NCBI RefSeq assembly: GCF_946479605.1
Contig: NZ_CAMLGT010000170.1
Coordinates: 1 to 8,340, forward strand
Origin: an uncultured Lacibacter sp.
Lineage (GTDB): Bacteria > Bacteroidota > Bacteroidia > Chitinophagales > Chitinophagaceae
Direction of reading: 5' to 3'
Length of the DNA stretch: 8,340 nucleotides
The notes below the pieces were generated by a model. The model worked only from the letters and a program-made list of their open reading frames with translations. It was not told where the DNA came from and ran no database searches. Shown here one piece after another: positions 1 to 6,673 of this stretch. Both the position numbers and the translations under genes were made by a program. Each line of letters begins with the position of its first letter. Position 1 is the stretch's first letter.

Positions 1-16
1 CCGAATTTGATACGAT

Positions 17-1987
17 ATGCTCAATTCAAAAATTCCTGCCGGTCCGTTAGATACTAAATGGGTAAATTATAAAAATACCTGTAAACTGGTAAACCCAGCC
101 AACAAACGCAGTCTTGAAATCATTGTGATTGGTACTGGTTTGGCCGGAGCATCAGCAGCAGCTTCTTTAGGCGAACTTGGGTACAAAGTGAAAACATTTT
201 GTTTCCAGGACAGTCCACGCCGTGCACACTCCATTGCGGCGCAAGGTGGTATCAACGCTGCTAAAAACTATCAAAACGATGGTGACTCTGTTTACCGTTT
301 GTTTTATGATACCATTAAAGGTGGCGATTATCGTGCACGTGAAGGCAACGTACACCGTTTGGCAGAAGTAAGTGCAAATATTATTGACCAATGCGTTGCA
401 CAAGGTGTTCCCTTTGCACGTGAATATGGTGGTTTGCTCAGCAACCGTTCTTTTGGTGGAACACAGGTACAACGTACATTCTATGCTGCAGGCCAAACAG
501 GCCAACAGTTATTGATAGGTGCATACCAGGCATTGGAGCGCCAGATCGCATTGGGTAATGTAACTCAATATTCACGTCATGAAATGCTGGATATTGTCAT
601 GATCGATGGCAAAGCCCGTGGTATTATTGCACGCAATTTAATTACAGGTGAACTGGAGCGCCATTTCGGCCATGCGGTACTGTTATGTACAGGTGGCTAT
701 GGCAACGTCTTCTATCTTTCTACAAACGCTATGGGCAGTAACGTTACTGCTGCATGGAAGGCGCATAAGTTAGGAGCCTTGTTTGCCAACCCTTGCTTTA
801 CACAAATTCACCCAACCTGTATCCCGGTAAGTGGCGACCATCAGAGCAAACTCACATTGATGAGTGAATCACTTCGGAATGACGGACGTATTTGGGTACC
901 AAAGAAACAAGGCGATACCAGAAAGTCGATTGATATTCCTGAAGAAGAAAGAGATTATTATTTAGAGAGAAGATACCCTGCATTTGGTAACCTCGTTCCC
1001 CGTGACGTGGCAAGCCGTGCAGCAAAAGAACGTTGCGATGCCGGTTACGGTGTGGGCACAAGTAAGCAAGCGGTTTATCTCGACTTTGCTGCAGCCATTC
1101 AACGTTACGGAAAAATTGAAGCTGGTAAGCGTGGTATTGAAGCCGATGCAGCAACCATTACACAAATGGGTAAGGATGTGGTGAAAGAAAAGTACGGTAA
1201 CCTCTTCGACATGTATGCAAAAATTACCGGCGAAAACCCATACGAAGAACCGATGCGTATTTACCCTGCTGTACACTATACAATGGGCGGCTTATGGGTT
1301 GATTATGAATTAATGACAAATATTCCCGGTTTATATTCTTTAGGCGAAGCAAACTTCAGCGACCACGGTGCAAACCGTTTGGGTGCAAGTGCGTTGATGC
1401 AGGGTTTAGCTGATGGATACTTTGTTATTCCTTACACAATCGGCAACTACCTCGCCGATGAGATCCGCACAAAAGCAATACCAACAGATCATCCAGCATT
1501 TGCTGACGCAGAAAGCAAAGTACGTGACCGTATTCACATGCTCATGAACATCAAGGGTACAAAAACCGTTGAAAGTTTCCACAAGCGTTTGGGTAAGATC
1601 ATGTGGGATAAATGTGGTATGGCCCGTAATGCAGAAGGGTTGAAACAGGCCATCAAAGAAATTCAGCAGTTGAAGAATGAATTCTGGAGCGATGTGCGTA
1701 TTCCCGGTGAGATCAACGAAATGAATCCTGAGTTAGATAAGGCAAACCGTGTGGCCGACTTTATTGAACTGGGTGAATTGATGTGCATTGATGCATTGAA
1801 CCGTGAAGAAAGTTGTGGTGGTCACTTCCGTGAAGAACACCAGACTGAAGATGGAGAAGCATTACGCCATGATGATAAGTATATGTATGTGGCTGCATGG
1901 GAAATGAAAGGTGACCATGAATGGCAGCTGCACAAAGAAGATCTGAACTACGAAGTGGTGAAACCGAGTCAACGTTCTTATAAATAA
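17..1987 (+). CDS. sdhA: Succinate dehydrogenase/fumarate reductase flavoprotein subunit (SdhA, B-type)
   Basis: This is the catalytic FAD subunit of complex II. It oxidises succinate to fumarate, or the reverse, at the cytoplasmic face of the inner membrane and passes electrons to SdhB. The 656-residue length is usual for the Bacteroidota B-type enzyme. Visible motifs are the dinucleotide-binding GTGLAG at 39-44, His71 in [10 protein letters not shown] (the covalent-FAD histidine position), HPT at 265-267, catalytic Arg329 in PRDVASRA, His420 in [10 protein letters not shown], and Glu444 and Arg454 in the [16 protein letters not shown] block. All expected catalytic residues are present. An in-frame TGA at 8-10 makes the ATG at 17 the earliest possible start, and SKIPAGPL directly after it matches the family's usual N-terminus. 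sdhB follows after 21 nt, so the two are almost certainly co-transcribed. sdhC normally precedes sdhA in this phylum and would lie before the window. The promoter is not visible. Confidence 0.98.
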   Translation: MLNSKIPAGPLDTKWVNYKNTCKLVNPANKRSLEIIVIGTGLAGASAAASLGELGYKVKTFCFQDSPRRAHSIAAQGGINAAKNYQNDGDSVYRLFYDTIKGGDYRAREGNVHRLAEVSANIIDQCVAQGVPFAREYGGLLSNRSFGGTQVQRTFYAAGQTGQQLLIGAYQALERQIALGNVTQYSRHEMLDIVMIDGKARGIIARNLITGELERHFGHAVLLCTGGYGNVFYLSTNAMGSNVTAAWKAHKLGALFANPCFTQIHPTCIPVSGDHQSKLTLMSESLRNDGRIWVPKKQGDTRKSIDIPEEERDYYLERRYPAFGNLVPRDVASRAAKERCDAGYGVGTSKQAVYLDFAAAIQRYGKIEAGKRGIEADAATITQMGKDVVKEKYGNLFDMYAKITGENPYEEPMRIYPAVHYTMGGLWVDYELMTNIPGLYSLGEANFSDHGANRLGASALMQGLADGYFVIPYTIGNYLADEIRTKAIPTDHPAFADAESKVRDRIHMLMNIKGTKTVESFHKRLGKIMWDKCGMARNAEGLKQAIKEIQQLKNEFWSDVRIPGEINEMNPELDKANRVADFIELGELMCIDALNREESCGGHFREEHQTEDGEALRHDDKYMYVAAWEMKGDHEWQLHKEDLNYEVVKPSQRSYK

Positions 1988-2008
1988 TTTAAAATCGCTT
2001 TTGATTTT

Positions 2009-2773
2009 ATGGAACATAAAAATATCAATGTAAAACTGAAAGTTTGGCGTCAGAAAAACAGCAGCGATAAAGGTGCATTTGAAACCTACGATGCAAAGAA
2101 TATTTCGCAGGAAATGAGTTTCCTCGAAATGTTTGATGTATTGAACGAAGAGCTGATTGGTGAAGGAAAAGACCCGATTGCTTTCGATCATGATTGCCGT
2201 GAAGGTATTTGCGGTATGTGCAGTATGTACATCAATGGTCGTCCGCACGGTCCCTGGGAAGCAAACACAACCTGCCAGTTACACATGCGTGCTTTCAACG
2301 AAGGTGATACCATTGTTGTTGAACCATGGAGAGCCAACTCATTTCCTGTAATTAAGGATCTGATGGTAGATCGTACAGCATTCGACCGCATTATTCAGGC
2401 AGGTGGTTACATCAGCGTAAACACAGGTAATGCTGTGGATGCAAATGCACTGCCTGTTGATAAAGCAAAAGCTGATGCAGCCTTTGCAGCAGCAGCCTGT
2501 ATCGGTTGTGGTGCATGTGTTGCCGCCTGTAAAAACTCTTCGGCTATGTTGTTTGTGAGTGCGAAAGTGGCTCACCTCAACCAATTGCCACAAGGTGAAC
2601 CTGAAAAGAAAACACGTGTGCTCAACATGGTGGCGCAAATGGATAAAGAAGGTTTCGGTGCTTGTACCAACACCGGTGCCTGTGAAGCTGTTTGTCCAAA
2701 AGAAATTTCGCTGACAAACATTGCACGTTTGAATGCTGAATATGCAGTGGCGAGTTTAACAGCAACAAAATAA
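2009..2773 (+). CDS. sdhB: Succinate dehydrogenase/fumarate reductase iron-sulfur subunit (SdhB)
   Basis: This is the electron-transfer subunit of complex II, relaying electrons from SdhA's FAD to the quinone site in SdhC. It has 254 residues. The N-terminal plant-ferredoxin-like domain carries the [2Fe-2S] ligands Cys63, Cys68, Cys71 and Cys89, in CREGICGMC plus a downstream Cys. The C-terminal bacterial-ferredoxin domain has Cys164, Cys167 and Cys170 with Cys229-Pro for [4Fe-4S], and Cys174, Cys219 and Cys225 for [3Fe-4S]. The 219/225/229 spacing is the same as in the well-studied E. coli SdhB. All ligands are intact, so the subunit looks functional. The ATG follows a short A/T-rich spacer after the sdhA stop with no Shine-Dalgarno sequence, as is normal in Bacteroidota. 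A strong terminator 40 nt after the stop ends the operon here. Confidence 0.98.
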   Translation: MEHKNINVKLKVWRQKNSSDKGAFETYDAKNISQEMSFLEMFDVLNEELIGEGKDPIAFDHDCREGICGMCSMYINGRPHGPWEANTTCQLHMRAFNEGDTIVVEPWRANSFPVIKDLMVDRTAFDRIIQAGGYISVNTGNAVDANALPVDKAKADAAFAAAACIGCGACVAACKNSSAMLFVSAKVAHLNQLPQGEPEKKTRVLNMVAQMDKEGFGACTNTGACEAVCPKEISLTNIARLNAEYAVASLTATK

Positions 2774-2804
2774 GTTGACTGCTCCTGAAAGGTGACTGTT
2801 CAAC
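2774..2804 (+). repeat. Short palindromic element, copy 1 (GAA triloop)
   Basis: This 31-nt imperfect palindrome begins at the base after the sdhB stop codon. The outer stem gttga (2774-2778) pairs with tcaac (2800-2804). An inner stem, ctcct with aggtg, contains one T-T mismatch and closes on a GAA triloop (2787-2789). It shares the 13-nt core cctgaaaggtgac (2784-2796) with the element at 6499-6531. The outer stem differs from that copy by a compensated A-T/T-A change, and this copy is 2 nt shorter in the internal loop. It lacks a T-tract, so it does not look like a simple terminator. Its function is unknown. Confidence 0.55.
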
Positions 2805-2812
2805 TTTGCGAT

Positions 2813-2848
2813 AAAAGAAAAGACTTCCTTTTGGAAGTCTTTTCTTTT
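2813..2848 (+). terminator. Strong intrinsic terminator of the sdh operon
   Basis: A perfect 16-bp inverted repeat (2813-2828 with 2833-2848) encloses a TTTT loop. The lower stem is A-rich on the left and T-rich on the right, and the T-tract extends to 2850, which is the form expected of a Rho-independent terminator on the plus strand. The A-rich left arm gives a T-rich tail on the other strand too, so it could act in both directions. It separates sdhAB from the following outer-membrane gene, which therefore probably has its own promoter. Confidence 0.9.
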
Positions 2849-2862
2849 TTAGTGAAAATGAC

Positions 2863-2896
2863 AGACCTCCGTGGTTTTAAAAAACGCCGGAGGTCT
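2863..2896 (+). other. Hairpin overlapping the presumed start of the outer-membrane gene
   Basis: agacctccg (2863-2871) pairs perfectly with cggaggtct (2888-2896). Inside it, gtttt (2874-2878) and aaaac (2881-2885) can extend the fold. There is no T-tract after it, so it is a poor terminator. The right arm contains GGAGGT (2889-2894), a Shine-Dalgarno-like hexamer sequestered by the left arm. The only conventional start codon for the next gene, GTG at 2871, sits at the stem/loop boundary. Its role is unknown: it could be a 5'-leader structure or an unrelated palindrome. Confidence 0.5.
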
Positions 2897-5800
2897 TATT
2901 CACACAATAAATTCTATTTTTACGCATTCTTATCCTGAAAACCACTGCTTTATCAGAAACCTGGTACTCACCATAACGCTGTTGTTTGTTGCGCTGCTGG
3001 CCAATGCCCAGCAGCCATCTTTGTTATCGAACCTACGTACCAAAAAGATCAGCACAAAAATAAGTCCTGTAAAAATCGACAGCCTGAGCATTGTACCGAA
3101 GTCTGTAATAATACCCGGCATTACAGCTGATGCATTTCGTGTGGATGAAATCAACGCAAAACTGTTTTGGGTACAGGCCCCACCCATTGATTCTGTTACC
3201 ATCACTTACCGTGTGTTTCCTTACAAGCTCAATGCCAATGTGCAACGGATGAATTATGAAGATGTAAAAAACAATTTCCTTACAACACCTATTGAACTTG
3301 ATCAGACAAATGGCTTTGGTAAAGGCATGTTTGATTTCGGTAACGTAAACTACAATGGCAGTTTCGGCCGTGGTATTTCCTTTGGTAATAACCAGGATGC
3401 TGTTGTAAATGGCGTACTCAACCTGCAGATAAACGGAATGATCGGCGACAGTATGATGCTGACTGCTGCATTAACAGATAACAATATTCCTGTGCAGGCT
3501 GAAGGAAACACCCAGCAGTTAAATGAGTTTGACCGAGTGTGGATACAACTGAAGAAAAAAGGCTGGCAATTGAATCTTGGTGATATTGACATCAGGCGTA
3601 ACGATGCATACTTTCTTAATTTTTATAAACGCTTGCAGGGTATTTCGTTCCAGAATGAAAGCAATGTGTTTAAAGAAGGGAAGAATACAACACTTGTATC
3701 AGGTGCCATTGCAAAAGGTAAATTCAACCGTCATATTTTCCAGGGACAGGAAGGCAACCAGGGACCATATCGTTTACAGGGACCGAATGGTGAATTGTTC
3801 TTTATTGTGCTTGCAGGAACAGAACGTGTATTTATTGATGGAGAGTTGATGCAGCGTGGCGAAGATCAGGATTATGTGATCAATTACAATACAGCTGAGA
3901 TCACCTTTACCCCACGAAGAATGATCAACAAAGACCGGCGTATACAAGTGGAGTTTGAATATGCCGACCGGAATTTTCTGAACTCGCAGCTGATTGCAGG
4001 AAACGAATTAAAGATCAACCCCAAGCTAACGGTAAGGGTCAACGCTTTTTCCAATGCCGATTCAAAGAATACTTCCGTCAACCAATTTCTTACAACCGAG
4101 CAGCGACAATTCCTCTTTGATATTGGCGACAATGTAGAAACGGCCTTATATCCATCGGTTGTAAAAGATACGTTTGCTGCCAACAAGATCGTGTACAGGA
4201 AAATAGATACTACAGTTAATTCAATTCTATATACAGACGTATTAGTGTACACCAACATTGATCAACCGGATGTGTACAGCGCATCTTTTACCGATGTTGG
4301 AATAGGTAATGCAGATTATGTTTTGGAAGAAGCGGGCACAAATGGACGATCGTTTAAATGGGTGGCACCCGTCAATGGAATCAGGCAGGGACGTTATGCA
4401 CCAGCTGTAAGGCTGGTGGCACCACGTACACAACAGATGATGACGGTGGGTGCCGATTATCAATTGAGTAAACAGTTTCTCGTAAAATCAGAACTTGCTA
4501 TCAGCCGGTTCGATATCAACACACTTTCACGGAAAGATAAAAGCAATGACGACGGCATGGCTGGTCGTGTGGCATTGCAATACGCCAACCAGTTTAAAGG
4601 CAATCCGAAAAAACCACTAACGTATAAGCTTACCTCCAGTTACGAATATGTGCAACAAAGTTTCCGTGCATTAGAACGTTTGCGACCGGTTGAGTTTACA
4701 AGAGAGTGGGGGCTTCCTGTTTTTCTGCAGCAGGAAAAAGAACAGATCGTACAGGCCGGCTTGGAATTGATGCGCACAAGCAATCACAAATTCAGCTACA
4801 ATATTCAAAACTACCAGCGTGGAATTTTGTTCAAAGGTTTCCGGCAGGTGATACAACACAGTTTGCAAAGCAAAGCATGGACGTGGACTGGCAATCTCAA
4901 CTATTCATCAATGGACAGCGGCAACAACAAAGGATTTTTTCTACGCCCAACAGTTGATCTGAAACGCCGTTTTGCCAAGCTTGATCAATTAGAAATTGGT
5001 GGTCAGTATTATTTAGAACATAGTGAAAGCCGCAACCGTATCACCGATACATTATCGCCACTCACTTTTATGTGGGACACATGGACAGTTTATCTCCGTT
5101 CAAAAGAAGCAGCTAACAAATGGGGAGTTAATTTTTTTACACGAAGAGATAAATTACCGTTAGGTAAAGCATTGGAACAAACCGACCGAAGCTTTAACTA
5201 CAATGCCTATGTTGAACTGATGAGCAGTGAAAAACACCAGTTCCGTTTAAATGCTACTGTACGAGAATTAAAAGTTTACAACAGTCAATTAACCGGACAA
5301 AAGCCGGAACGAACTGTGCTGGGTCGAGCTGAATATTTTGTTAATGAATGGAAGGGCATGCTAACCGGTAATATTTTGTATGAAGCAGGAAGTGGTCAGG
5401 AGCAGCGCCGTGATTATTCGTTCCTGGAAGTACCTGCCGGGCAAGGTGAATATGCATGGAATGATTATAACAATGATGGTATTCCGCAGTTGAATGAGTT
5501 TGAACTGGCCTTGTACCAGGATCAGAAAAGATACATTCGTGTGTTTACACCCACTCTTGATTTTATCCGGGCCAATTACAACCAGTTCAACTATAGTGTA
5601 AACCTCAGCCCAAGAGCATTGATTGATCCTAACCAGGCGAAAGGTTTTAAGAAATTCCTGACACGCATCTCCATGCAATCTGGCTTGCAGATCTTCAAAA
5701 AAGAGATCTCTGATAAAAACATCAACCTCGATCCTTTTTCAAAACCAAAAGAAGATACCAGTCTTATTTCATTAAGCTCAGTACTAACCAATACCTTGTT

Positions 5801-6416
5801 TTTTAACCGTACCAGCAGTGTTTGGGGTGTTGATTTCACACATCTTGAAAATGTAGGCCGTTCCATTCTTACTTACGGGCTTGAAACAAGAACACTCCGT
5901 GATCTTTCCGGACGTATACGCTGGAACCTGAGCAAGAAATTTTCAACCAACGTATTGTTCAAAACAATCAACAATAAACTGGAAACACCTAAGTTTGGTA
6001 ACCGCAATTACAATCTTGCACATTGGGTAACCGAACCCTCCATCAGTTTTCAAAGCGGTACAAAATATCGTTTCTCACTCAACTACAAATACGAGGATAA
6101 GCAAAACCAGGAAGGGCAAAAGGAGCGAGCCAGCATCAATTCCATTATTACGGAAATACGCTACAATGTACTTTCCAGCAGTACCATTAACAGCAAATTC
6201 CAATTCAGCAATATTGCCTTTACAGGTGCCACTAATTCCACTGTTGCATTTATTATGCTTGATGCCTTGTTACCCGGTAAAAACTTTTTGTGGAATATTG
6301 ATTTTACAAAAAGACTCGCCAATAATATGGAGATCAACTTTACTTACGAAGGAAGGAAACCCGGTGAAGCAAAAGCGATTCATACTGGCAGGGCAAGTGT
6401 GAGAGCATTATTTTAG
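2871..6416 (+). CDS. Large outer-membrane beta-barrel protein with SprA-like modules, function unknown
   Basis: The product is about 1181 residues. A signal peptide core spans residues 29-46 (RNLVLTITLL, then FVALLANA) with likely cleavage after Ala46 before QQ, so the protein is exported. Residues 160-245 carry a GRGISFGNNQD...DNNIPVQAEGNTQQ...FDRVWIQ segment and residues 291-369 carry GQEGNQGPYRL...GTERVFIDGELMQRG...DYVINYN...VEFEYADRNF. From memory, both are hallmarks of a large Bacteroidota surface-protein family and resemble modules of SprA, the type 9 secretion translocon. The remainder is mostly alternating polar and aromatic strands and ends in ...ASVRALF, with a terminal Phe typical of outer-membrane barrels. 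Residues 865-876 form a canonical EF-hand-type loop (D-x-N-x-D-G...E) before YIRVFTPT. At half the length of SprA it is unlikely to be SprA itself, and I assign no function. The start is uncertain: GTG 2871 is the only ATG/GTG/TTG in frame before the signal peptide core, and it leaves an unusually long 28-residue n-region. ATC at 2952 would give an ideal signal peptide. Confidence 0.88.
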   Translation: MVLKNAGGLIHTINSIFTHSYPENHCFIRNLVLTITLLFVALLANAQQPSLLSNLRTKKISTKISPVKIDSLSIVPKSVIIPGITADAFRVDEINAKLFWVQAPPIDSVTITYRVFPYKLNANVQRMNYEDVKNNFLTTPIELDQTNGFGKGMFDFGNVNYNGSFGRGISFGNNQDAVVNGVLNLQINGMIGDSMMLTAALTDNNIPVQAEGNTQQLNEFDRVWIQLKKKGWQLNLGDIDIRRNDAYFLNFYKRLQGISFQNESNVFKEGKNTTLVSGAIAKGKFNRHIFQGQEGNQGPYRLQGPNGELFFIVLAGTERVFIDGELMQRGEDQDYVINYNTAEITFTPRRMINKDRRIQVEFEYADRNFLNSQLIAGNELKINPKLTVRVNAFSNADSKNTSVNQFLTTEQRQFLFDIGDNVETALYPSVVKDTFAANKIVYRKIDTTVNSILYTDVLVYTNIDQPDVYSASFTDVGIGNADYVLEEAGTNGRSFKWVAPVNGIRQGRYAPAVRLVAPRTQQMMTVGADYQLSKQFLVKSELAISRFDINTLSRKDKSNDDGMAGRVALQYANQFKGNPKKPLTYKLTSSYEYVQQSFRALERLRPVEFTREWGLPVFLQQEKEQIVQAGLELMRTSNHKFSYNIQNYQRGILFKGFRQVIQHSLQSKAWTWTGNLNYSSMDSGNNKGFFLRPTVDLKRRFAKLDQLEIGGQYYLEHSESRNRITDTLSPLTFMWDTWTVYLRSKEAANKWGVNFFTRRDKLPLGKALEQTDRSFNYNAYVELMSSEKHQFRLNATVRELKVYNSQLTGQKPERTVLGRAEYFVNEWKGMLTGNILYEAGSGQEQRRDYSFLEVPAGQGEYAWNDYNNDGIPQLNEFELALYQDQKRYIRVFTPTLDFIRANYNQFNYSVNLSPRALIDPNQAKGFKKFLTRISMQSGLQIFKKEISDKNINLDPFSKPKEDTSLISLSSVLTNTLFFNRTSSVWGVDFTHLENVGRSILTYGLETRTLRDLSGRIRWNLSKKFSTNVLFKTINNKLETPKFGNRNYNLAHWVTEPSISFQSGTKYRFSLNYKYEDKQNQEGQKERASINSIITEIRYNVLSSSTINSKFQFSNIAFTGATNSTVAFIMLDALLPGKNFLWNIDFTKRLANNMEINFTYEGRKPGEAKAIHTGRASVRALF

Positions 6417-6429
6417 ACTTTATCCTCGA

Positions 6430-6447
6430 TCCTTCGCCAAAGAAGGA
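6430..6447 (+). other. Small hairpin after the outer-membrane gene
   Basis: tccttc (6430-6435) pairs with gaagga (6442-6447) around the loop gccaaa, starting 14 nt after the stop codon. A weak T-rich stretch follows only about 17 nt later (6464-6468), so termination here is doubtful. It is immediately followed by ggaggtctg (6445-6453), the reverse complement of cagacctcc at 2862-2870 just before the same gene. It is not clearly a member of the GAA-triloop family. Confidence 0.35.
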
Positions 6448-6498
6448 GGTCTGACCTTATCTATTTTTCAACTTTCGCAGCTAAGCATTTCAACAGTT

Positions 6499-6531
6499 GT
6501 TGTCTGTTCACCTGAAAGGTGACCGTACAAC
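6499..6531 (+). repeat. Short palindromic element, copy 2 (GAA triloop)
   Basis: This 33-nt palindrome has an outer stem gttgt (6499-6503) with acaac (6527-6531). The inner stem tcacct (6508-6513) pairs perfectly with aggtga (6517-6522) around a GAA triloop. It shares the core cctgaaaggtgac with copy 1 after sdhB. It forms an inverted pair with the element 11 nt downstream. There is no T-tract and no coding potential. Its function is unknown, and a REP-like element or a structured 3' end are both possible. Confidence 0.6.
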
Positions 6532-6542
6532 ATATCAAATAG

Positions 6543-6573
6543 GTGTGCAGTCATCCTTCGGATGGACAGACAC
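6543..6573 (-). repeat. Short palindromic element, copy 3, inverted relative to copy 2
   Basis: Here an outer stem gtgt (6543-6546) with acac (6570-6573) and an inner stem catcc (6552-6556) with ggatg (6560-6564) enclose a TTC loop, which is GAA on the minus strand. Read on the minus strand it aligns with copy 2 at 22 of 31 positions. Two inner-stem differences are compensated (C-G to T-A and T-A to C-G). The minus-strand loop is closed as C-GAA-G, the arrangement known from exceptionally stable DNA mini-hairpins. Confidence 0.55.
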
Positions 6574-6591
6574 TGTTAAACTTATGATCTG

Positions 6592-6606
6592 ACGGTTTTC
6601 AACCGT
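6592..6606. other. Perfect 6-bp hairpin with TTC/GAA triloop, possible fourth family member
   Basis: acggtt (6592-6597) and aaccgt (6601-6606) pair perfectly around TTC, which is GAA on the other strand. It has the same triloop as copies 1-3 and the same close spacing to its neighbours. It lacks a recognisable outer stem, and its stem sequence does not align with the others. Membership is therefore tentative. Confidence 0.4.
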
Positions 6607-6616
6607 GCCGACCAAA

Positions 6617-6644
6617 AAAAGCGGTGGAAGAATCCACCGCTTTT
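6617..6644 (-). terminator. Bidirectional intrinsic terminator between convergent genes
   Basis: An 11-bp perfect stem (6617-6627 with 6634-6644) has the G/C-rich core gcggtgg/ccaccgc and the 6-nt loop aagaat. On the minus strand it is followed by a run of seven T (complement of A at 6614-6620), ideal for ending the coiled-coil gene whose stop lies 29 nt before it. On the plus strand it ends in TTTT and can also stop read-through from the outer-membrane gene, although that stop codon is about 200 nt away. Confidence 0.9.
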
Positions 6645-6673
6645 GTAAACCATCAACGTGTATGTATGTATGC

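Noticed and set aside
17..1987. L-aspartate oxidase (NadB) as an alternative for the flavoprotein
   Set aside because: The 656-residue length, the SKIPAGPL N-terminus and the adjacent iron-sulfur subunit identify SdhA/FrdA.
2774..2812. Promoter-like CAACTTTG (2801-2808) downstream of a TTG at 2775-2777
   Set aside because: The spacing of 23 nt is longer than the usual 19-21, the first base of TAnnTTTG is wrong, and a transcript from here would run straight into the terminator at 2813-2848.
2915..2922. TAttTTTa as a -7 element for the outer-membrane gene
   Set aside because: There is no acceptable TTTG or TTG about 19-21 nt upstream, and a start here would leave only a rare non-ATG start codon downstream. 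It is plausible but too weak to annotate.
2858..2938. A 26-codon ATG-initiated small ORF, Lys/Arg- and Tyr/Phe-rich, overlapping the start of the outer-membrane gene in another frame
   Set aside because: It is very short, mostly overlaps the hairpin and the main reading frame, and has no family resemblance. It is kept only as a possible clue to the missing start codon, not as a gene.
2871..6416. The gliding/T9SS protein SprA itself
   Set aside because: It is about half the expected length and only module-level resemblance is seen.
2774..6531. Outer-membrane gene as a transposon cargo bounded by the flanking repeats
   Set aside because: The repeats are only about 31-33 nt, one end also has an inverted partner, no transposase or target-site duplication is visible, and codon use resembles the neighbours. 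Scattered intergenic elements explain this better.
6430..6606. CRISPR-like array made of the repeated hairpins
   Set aside because: The units are too short and diverged, differ in orientation, have spacers of 10-50 nt of irregular size, and no cas genes are nearby.
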